Assembly (NCBI GenBank): GCA_031841125.1
Contig: CM063109.1
Coordinates: forward strand, 27,003,321-27,067,320
Reading direction: 5' to 3'
Origin: Acanthococcus lagerstroemiae
Lineage: Eukaryota > Arthropoda > Insecta > Hemiptera > Eriococcidae
DNA length: 64,000 bases
The stretch's first letter is position 1. Each line of letters starts with the position of its first letter. A model generated the notes under the pieces. That model had not been told where the DNA came from. It ran no database searches and saw nothing but the letters and a program-made list of their open reading frames with translations. Shown piece by piece: positions 56,810 through 64,000 of this stretch. A program made the translations under genes and the position numbers.

Positions 56810-59800
56810 TTTATTTGATTTCTACTTAGGCAAGACATGCAGAATGGCAAAATTATGCTAGAATGTTGTCATAGTCTGTTGTCAAAAGTTCTAGCTCTAT
56901 GCTCCAACTTTCTGTGAGACTTGCCAACCTATTGAATTATCCTGCCATGAGGTTCACTTTAACACCTGTCACATGATTGCCTGTGTTCATTGGTCGGGTA
57001 GCTACATGCAAGGGTTATTTCAACTGCTTTGTGATTGTAGGATCAGTCAGCAATATTCAGAAAATACCGGCGGTATATCCATCAGTCTACTATGCCCCTG
57101 GACTGATCCGAATATTGACAAGACCAATCTTCACATTTACAGCCTTACGTGTATTTCCAAAAATGTCATCAACATAATTATTGACGGAACCATCACAGAG
57201 CGTGTAACGAAACTCGCTGATAAACTTTGTCGCCCATATGACTTAACTTCGGAATTATAATATGCGGACCGGGTAAATAAACTCGCTAGACTGTAAAAGG
57301 CAGGTGTGTTCGAGTTAAGGCTGAGGAAAAGGCGAAGTTCGCCTTTGACTGGGGAACTACGGCAAGAAGTTATTTCCTGCGAGAAGCAAGGAAGCAAGCC
57401 TCGCCCTCTCTTAGGAGAAGAATCTCAGAGCGTGTTGTAGCTGGTTTTCACTTACATAGGATGCACGGGAACAGCAGAAACAACGTCGAATCAGAATACA
57501 GTTCAAACTTGGGTTTACAGTATTCTTGAGTGCTCAATAATGACCTGAATATTAAGTGCCAAGAAGGCTATTTGAGGAGCGTTAGTGCATGCCACCATCA
57601 TTTATTCGTATCACTTCGCATTGGCATAGCCGGGGGGGAGGGGGAGTCGAAGAGTTCTGGACCTCCTCATTTTTGCGACTTCCCCTTTCGAACACTGAGC
57701 TGGATGCGCCACTGTCGCTTCGGAAAATAAATATGCTGCTGCAGAGATACAAACACGTTATGAGGAGTTTCTGTGGAGTGTCATTTTTCATTGGCCCTGT
57801 CGACCGTCAAATACAAAATTTTGGTGTATGAAAAAAAAAAAAAAAAGGGTATAGTTGAATGTAAGAGTGATTAGTTGAATATTTTGTTAGTTGTAATGTA
57901 GACGCCTCCAAAAAGCGGCGTCTGGAAAATCATTGTAAGTCAACACTAATCCTTTTTCTTCAAGACTCTATCATGGGAGCGTATTGATTCATCAATTTCT
58001 GTCATGTTTAGCTTAGTTTAAATCACAATGGAAGTTAGAGCTCACAACCTCTACCATCTCTAGTCCTATTCGTCCACATTCTCGGAAATATAAGACGTTC
58101 TGTACATTTAAGAATCTCGTTATCCCGTCCCCTTAAGTTGCTTGCTTTCTTCTTTTAAATTATGAAACTTCCTGGGATAAAGCAATCGAGCGTATTGTTA
58201 TTAATTCAACACGAGCAGAACATGAGCGACGCAATTGAGTTAATTTTCACCTTCAGCCAGATTTATTTTACCACCTAAGAGACGATCGGAATGGCGATTC
58301 AGCATTTTTAAAAAGCGATCGTAATGCAGTTTGTTTAAACAACAAATTCATCGTTTATAATTGTACAATGTACACCTTAGACGCTTCGAGACGAATCCGA
58401 ACGGTGGAAATAAAACAAATAATGGTTGTGTAGGTTATGGTTGCTGTCAGTAATTTAAGTCGGAAAGCGTTCGTCGTTTTTACGCAATTTGCAGCTTCCT
58501 TTTGGTAGCTGGTGCTGCGAATAGGGAAGCCAGCACATACGCATCATTGTGGTTGTTGATTCTGAAGGGACTTCAACTGTGGAACTTGGAAAACTTCTGT
58601 TATTAAGGAAGATTAATCAAGACAACGCACTTGCTGGGTTTCGAGACCTTTGAATTCGATTTTGATATTAGTTTTTGCTTCTGTTTTGAAACTGGGTACT
58701 TCTACCTCCTGGACTGATATTGAGAATCAGAAAGGTCAAGAATCGTAGTATGGATGTTGTGTCTCAGAGGTCGTGCATTTTATGATAGTAGAGTAGATGC
58801 GATCGGCGAGCCGAGGTGTGTCAGCCGTTCATGTCTTGGACATGCTTATCACTCTCCTTCAGAAAGAGGTGAAAACTGTGCACCGGCTCTGAGCGATAAT
58901 AAGACGTTTTCGCAGACTCGCGGGTCGTAAAAAACGCGATTGTAGAATTTATGTATACAGTCAGAAGTGACCGATTGACCGTTCCAGCGCTGTAAAAACA
59001 GCGACACGATGATGTTACCCGCTGCATATAAATCAGCCGGGGTCTTTTTCTTTTGCTTCTTTTCTCGTCAGAAAAACGTTTTTACGATTCTGGGAGTCTA
59101 GCAGAGAGGTTCGTTCGTCGCCGTGTCCTTGCAGACTAACGAGCACATTTATCGGAGCTAAAGGTGTCCTCTAATCGCGTATATATACTCCATTTTCGCG
59201 TGCTAAAACAAATTAGTAATTTCAGTCCGGTACGTCCCCGGCTGAAAAAACACAAGCGAAAAAATTATTAACCAGCTGTAAAAACAGTTCGCGCTCATCT
59301 CTCTCATAATTATGCCAACGATGCCATTTATTCATTCCTAATTTGAAGTTTTATAGCGTTGTGTACAACGTTCGTAATGAATATTTTACTAATAAAAAAT
59401 TTTTAAATGCGACACTCGCAGCGCTGTACGCGTTATCGTAATTCTCTTTTTGTCGCAATTTATGACATAAATTGACAAACGCAAACGCGTTTCACGAATA
59501 CGAAAATAGCATACTTATAAAATATAATACCTGCGCCGTATTTCGGCTCTTTCCGCCCGCTTTGATCGCTCGCCGCGGCATCGCTCGGCGCGAATTAGAT
59601 CATCGATGATTCTGTAAAATCGACTGCGTATATCGCCGATAGCTTTCGGAGTCGAACCAATCAACGTGCGTCGACTTTCTACAGGTACTTCGAATTGAAT
59701 ATTGTCGCTGAGGAAAAGTAAAAATGAGTTACTGACGTTGCCTTTTGAGAATTGTACATAGGTGCAGCACTTAACGTGTCTTCAAGACAGGTGTAAGTGT

Positions 59801-60315
59801 CCTGTGTAGAATCGTGATGACGGAATTCAGTAAGAAGGTGCTCGAATGCCTGTGGGCACGAATGACGTAAATTACTCGAGTGCTGATTGTAGCCAACTCG
59901 ACTGCCCTACAAGATTGCTGTTATTGGTTCTCTAGTCGAATGATGACACTCTGCATCAAAATTTTTTGTTGGGTTTCTCATCGACTCCGGTTTGATCAAC
60001 ACCCACGTTCCGTTACTGGCGGTTTCTTCGCTTATTCATCGTTACGGACCTTCGTAATTTGAGTGTGAATAATTTAAACACTGACCACTTTAATCACGGC
60101 GAAAATGAACTTTTTTGAAACCCAATTGACTTTATGAGGTCCGTGCCTTTTCTTTTGGTCTGGGATGTGTGCATATTCGTGCGATGATGGTATGTGTGAG
60201 AAGATTCATACCAAGTTCTTACTCACCGGCTACTGTGCCGGACTTCCCAGAAATGTGCCCTGGGGCCAGTCATAGGAAACACTCTCTCCCCGATAAAAAG
60301 TTTCAATTTTTTTCT
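56810..60315. other. No gene seen; partly CpG-keeping
   Basis: Forward frames at 56973 and 57589 and others have no recognisable motif. An A-run (57830-57846) follows GTATG. About 58380-59760 keeps many CG words (GATCGCTCGCCGCGGCATCG, CGATAGCTTTCGGAGTCG) and is not repeated in the window, so it may be unique host DNA with possible regulatory content. Confidence 0.3.
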
Positions 60316-60319
60316 TGCT

Positions 60320-61450
60320 TAGAACTTCTTCTCCTTCTTCGTTCGCCCGGTTTCGGGCATCTTGATCAGATAACCAAGTCGACCAGGCTCCTCCAGTTGT
60401 CTCTGTCCTCGGCTGTCCTACTACATGATTCCATCGTCTTGCCAGTGATTTTCCGTATTAAATCTATGTATCATGTGGGTTACCTGTCGCGCGACCTTGT
60501 CCCTTCTACTCTTTCTTGGACACTCAGTTTCTTCAGATTGTCCTCTCTGATTACGTGACCAAAGTAACTGAGAATGCGTCTCCTGATGACTGTGCGGAGT
60601 CTGTCTTTCACGCCAAGTTCTTCGTATATCGACTCATTCGTCCTCTTCTTGGTCCATGGGATTCTCAGCATATGTCTATAGCAGTACATCTCGAAAGCCT
60701 CTATTCACTGTATGTCAGCGTTTTTCACTGTCCAGCACCCTGCTACATGCAAAACGATTGGAAAAATCAGGGACTTGATTATTTTTAGCTTGGTGTGTTT
60801 TGTGATATCGTGACTTTTCCAGATTCGATTGAGCTTTCCTACTGTTGTTTTTGCATTTGCCGCTCTTCTTCTTATTTCTCCTTCTGAGCCGCCTCTGTTG
60901 GACTCCATGGAGCCCAAATATGTGAAACCTTGCACTACTTCTATTTCATCCACATATCTGCTATCCGTAGTCGGTTGTCATTCGTGCGGTCGACGATCAT
61001 AATTTTAGTTCTGGACTTATTTATTTTCAGGCCCGCAACAGCACTATAGCTGCCTCTACTCTCTTCAGTAGTTCCCTGAGTTCTTCTGTCGTTGTGGCTA
61101 GCAGAGTGGTGTCGTCTGCATATCTGAGGTCAGATATTCGTTTCCCTACTAGCGATACTCCTTCCCATCCATCCAGGGCTTCTCTCATAACCCACTCTCC
61201 ATAGCCGTTCAAAAGAATGTGGCTGGGACGTACTAGCTTTTTTCCGTTTGTGTACTACCCCGTCATCCTGTCTGGTCGCGAAACGATACTCGAAAGGGAA
61301 TTTTCCGAGGCCATCAGGGGTGCAGGGTCTGGAGAGCTACTTTGGTATGCGTGCGTCGCCATACGCTCCACGAAGTGACTACCCCGTCATTGATTGTCGT
61401 ACTGCTGGCCACAAACTTCACCTATCACTTATCTGCCTAGTGACTGGTTC
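60320..61450 (-). pseudogene. RTE-like reverse transcriptase C-terminal half
   Basis: Reading leftward: GEWVMREALDGWEG (about 61200-61160), ISDLRYADDTTLLATTTEEL with the catalytic Asp pair (about 61135-61080), VVQGFTYLGSM (about 60940), AKTTVGKLNRIWKSHDITKHTKLKIIKSL (about 60860-60780). Then come HMLRIPWTKKRTN (about 60670), RRRILSYFGHVIREDN (about 60580) and TAEDRDNWRSLVDL (about 60400). The tail is GAAGAAGGAG-like at 60320-60335. The palm pair is intact but the frame is broken several times, and the upstream half is interrupted by the R1-like insertion at 61267-61377. The 5' boundary near 61450 is approximate. Confidence 0.8.
61267..61377 (+). mobile_element. 111-bp R1-like LINE tail with 13-bp target duplication
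   Basis: ACTACCCCGTCAT lies at 61254-61266 and again at 61378-61390, exactly bracketing a very short R1-like tail (GATACTCGAAAGGG, GGTGCAGGGTCTGGAGAGC, TATGCGTGCGTCGCCATACG). The host is the RTE-like relic, so the R1-like family was active after that RTE copy landed. Confidence 0.88.
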
Positions 61451-61499
61451 AATTAGTGCTTATGGTAACCTGAGTGCCTTCGTTATTTAGGTGGCACCG

Positions 61500-62570
61500 T
61501 TCGTTACGTTTGCAGTTTTCAAGTTGTTGGAGTGGGGGCACCACTGGAAATGATTCGGGGAAAAAATTTCTGGTGAATATTAACGTTAACGTCGAATTTG
61601 AATCACATTCACATTAATAATCGGGACTGGTACATCTGTACTTCCCAAAATAACCAACAGGAACCCAGCAAATACCTATGATAACAACCGCTGCCACTCG
61701 GACGATCGATTCACAGCCTGAATACAGTATATGAGTATGGAGCTAAAACTTACAACCTTATTAAAGCAAGGTAACCAAAGATACAGTAACTCTTGAACAG
61801 GCGCGTAACTAGGGACATTCTAAGAGTCACCATTCCCTCTGACTAATCTGAGCCCCCCTTCGGACGATTTTTTCAATTAGTTTTTGTTGGACGTCCAAAG
61901 AACATGTTGAAAACTCTGAAGAAATGATTGAGAGGAAAATAAAGACTTGGAAAAAGTAGTAGGTAGCTTGGTACCACATCTTATAGTGTAATATTGTTTG
62001 TTTCTTGATCTTGAATCCGAGTTCCAATAGACAGTGTAAAACAGAGTTAGAGGCTACCTTCTGCAGATTTTATTTGTAGCCCTGGATTAGTTTGGTAAGC
62101 CTACGCCTAATCCGCCCACTGTAGGACATGAGCCTCCATCACCATTTTTACAGATACATTAAACCAGTGGCACACTTTTAGAAAAGGATGGATTTCGGAG
62201 TACACAGCTTCAATAAAAATGTTAGGTATCTAAAAACTCCGAAAAAAGTCCCTTTCAAACAAATTTTACTTCCCCTATTTCCTTGTTAAGAAAAAGTTCA
62301 TAAGTTCGGTGTCCTTGGCGAGCTCCTAGTGAGCTCCATCTTCTGAAGCACGCTACGGGCCTGTCTTCGAAAGGCCTATATGGCAAATTAACTAAACGTT
62401 TCAAGCGAAAAACTGAAAGTTTTTCAACTGTGTCTGAAAACAGTCATTTACTCCCCAAATATGGATTCCAAGAAGTGAAGAAGTCTGCTGGTATACTGGT
62501 AGACGTATAGGTGATTAGCATGTGCATATATTTTGATCAATTCCGAGGCAAAAAGCATGCGGTCACTTTT
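61500..62570. other. No gene seen
   Basis: A hAT-like end word (CAGGCGCGTAACTAGGGA, 61799) lacks a visible partner. Nothing else recognised. Confidence 0.35.
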
Positions 62571-62572
62571 GC

Positions 62573-63503
62573 AAATTCGTTGACAAAGTTGGAATCATCG
62601 TCTGATAGTTGGTATTTCTGTTACTAGTGTCTCACGGACGTCTGCAGTTAGGCCTGTACATGTCATTCCAACGATGGCAACATTCAGTGTGTTAGAATCG
62701 CTAGTAGTAGCTCTTTATGGTAACGTACTGCGTTAAGACGCTGTAAGAATCCTGATGAGCACATTCGCCATTTTGAAACACCGCCGACCCAGTGGGTAGC
62801 ATTTTGGTTTTGCGCAGCTTTTGCATAACCTAACTGGTATTCTTCGCGGTTGAATTATGGTTTAAAATGGCGGTTGTCTGTTTGGGTTCTAAGAGATTGA
62901 TTGGCGTAGTTGAAATTGTCTGATAGTTAGTGTTTCTGTTATTAGTGGCTAACAGATGTCTGCAGTTTGACCAGTACCTGCCATTCCACCGTTTGGCAAC
63001 ATTCAGTGGTAGAATCGCTTGTAGCACCTCTTGATAGTAACGTGTGCTGAGTTGAGACTTCAAAACTAAGAACCCTAGTAAGTGCAGTCGCCGTTTCCCA
63101 ACACAGTCGGCCCATTTACAAGTATTTTGGTATGGTGCAGCTTCTGCGTAACTTAACTTCATATCCATCGCTAGTAAATTGTTGTTTAAAATGGCGAATG
63201 TCTTGTGGGTTCCTAAGACATTCGTTGGTGAAGTTGAAATCGTCTGGTAGTTGGTGTCTGTGTTACCAACGGCGTACAAACAACGATTCTCATGATTGAC
63301 AACATTCAGTTTATGGGTCAGAATCGCATTTTGAATTTTCCAAGACGCTATAAAAACATTAATAAAAGCAGTTGCTGTTTTTAATCAGAGTTGGCCCAAT
63401 AAGCAGCTTCTGCTAAAACTAACTTCTATCCTTCGCGATTAAATCATAATTGAAAATAGCGATTGTCTGTCTGAGTTTCTGAGATATTCGTTGATGGAGT
63501 TAC
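62573..63503. repeat. Tandem satellite, unit about 320 bp
   Basis: Unit starts (AAGTTGGAATCATCGTCTGATAG and variants) fall at 62588, 62909, 63233 and a last partial at 63499, spacings 321, 324 and 266 bp. Shared internal words in order: GGCAACATTCAGTG, AGAATCGC, AAAATGGCGAATGTCT, TCCTAAGACATTCGTTG. The third unit is shortened. The array is cut on the right by the RNase H LINE tail at 63505. The 149-codon minus frame inside is a by-product of the repeat. Confidence 0.85.
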
Positions 63504-63504
63504 A

Positions 63505-64000
63505 TTTGACTGAGATGGTGCTGTATGCGCTGAATACTTAGACCTTGTAGTCTATTGCACTTTTCCTCAGGTTGCTGTTAAGCATCAGGTCAGTAGGCTA
63601 ACTTTTACAACTAAAGTGAGAATTTTACTGAGCTCTATCTTTTTGACTTCATTAGGTGCTCGATACTCGTCCTAATGCTTCGTACCTTGTCCCGGCTGCT
63701 GCTGAACCCAGACATGTGATGTAAATCGAGATTTCCTCCTCTTCTCCACAGTGCTGAAAAAAGCTGCTTTTCGCCGTTTCTCTTTCATAACTCATGTGTT
63801 TTGTGGCTCCATGTTCAGTTAGTAGTCTGACCATGAGCCTAGCATGTGTTCTATCGAGCCCTAGTATGAACTCAGCGTACTTACAGGGGGTGTCCCCTAT
63901 TAGTGTTTTGCTGACTTTCATGCCACTGGCCACTCCATCTGCTTCCTTATCCAAACCTTTACCTTGGATTTTATGGCGCTGTATGCTACAGAAAGGTCGG
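63505..64000 (-). pseudogene. RNase H-bearing LINE, 3' portion, runs off the window (copy 4 of 4)
   Basis: The minus strand reads MKVSKTLIGDTPCKYAEFIL, LGLDRTHARLMVRLLTEH and a knuckle-like FQHCGEEEEISIYITC in which the first Cys is lost (F-F-Q-H-C). The 3' tail, with TTGCACTTTTCCTCAGGTTG, lies at 63555. The element continues past base 64000, so its 5' extent is unknown. It lies directly against the satellite array. Confidence 0.8.

Noticed and set aside
61799..62110. A hAT element starting CAGGCGCGTAACTAGGG
   Set aside because: No matching inverted end or 8-bp duplication could be found.
62830..63279. 149-codon frame with repeated NTNYQTIST segments
   Set aside because: The protein repeat simply mirrors the 320-bp tandem satellite, and its first codons fall in the middle of a unit.
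1..64000. CRISPR arrays, operons, ribosome binding sites or other prokaryotic features
   Set aside because: No regularly spaced short repeats; splice signals, LINEs and MITEs show a eukaryotic nuclear genome.

Overview
The window looks like a gene-poor, transposon-rich stretch of an arthropod genome, most likely an insect and perhaps a hemipteran. The order-level guess is weak. It rests on R1-like, Jockey-like and RTE-like non-LTR retrotransposons, a mariner relic, MULE relics, many MITEs, AT-rich intergenic DNA, spliceosomal splice signals and a tRNA-derived SINE. No rRNA, no functional tRNA gene and no complete host protein-coding gene was found. Almost every long reading frame is a transposon relic, a satellite or noise.

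Layout. 0-5.5 kb: a two-exon piece of a cysteine/histidine-rich protein gene on the minus strand, a pogo-type MITE abutting it, an unidentified decayed coding stretch (about 2.75-3.6 kb) and a dead Jockey-like reverse transcriptase. 5.8-9.7 kb: an inverted repeat and a nearly full-length but broken RTE-like element carrying its own insertion. 10-16.4 kb: an RNase H-bearing LINE tail, a small MULE relic with mirrored TTTGCGCAA clusters, an R1-like tail and a satellite of about 132 bp. 16.9-19.1 kb: a minus-strand RTE-like element. 19.4-19.94 kb: a CpG-keeping block ending in a strong splice donor, the best candidate for a host promoter and 5' exon. 20-32 kb: a foldback, R1-like and RTE-like pieces, three MITEs of one family with CAAGGTGTCTACA ends, a TA-flanked MITE, a half-palindromic mariner, and an RTE copy bracketed by 137-bp direct repeats. 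33-44 kb: mostly unique DNA with a palindromic repeat, a small MITE and a near-perfect 90-bp palindrome. 44-50.5 kb: R1-like, RNase H LINE, SINE and Jockey-like copies. 50.6-57 kb: two hAT MITEs with 8-bp target duplications and a MULE interrupted by an R1-like copy with a 14-bp duplication. 60.3-64 kb: an RTE-like copy interrupted by a 111-bp R1-like tail, a satellite of about 320 bp, and a fourth RNase H LINE tail running off the edge.

The useful information here is historical. Several nested insertions with target duplications fix the relative order in which families were active, and one of them creates a 202-codon chimeric frame that could be mis-annotated as a gene. I did not find convincing evidence for a new functional system. 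The best leads are the unidentified coding stretch at 2.75-3.6 kb, the Cys/His-rich gene fragment at the left end, and the possible host promoter and first exon at 19.4-19.94 kb.
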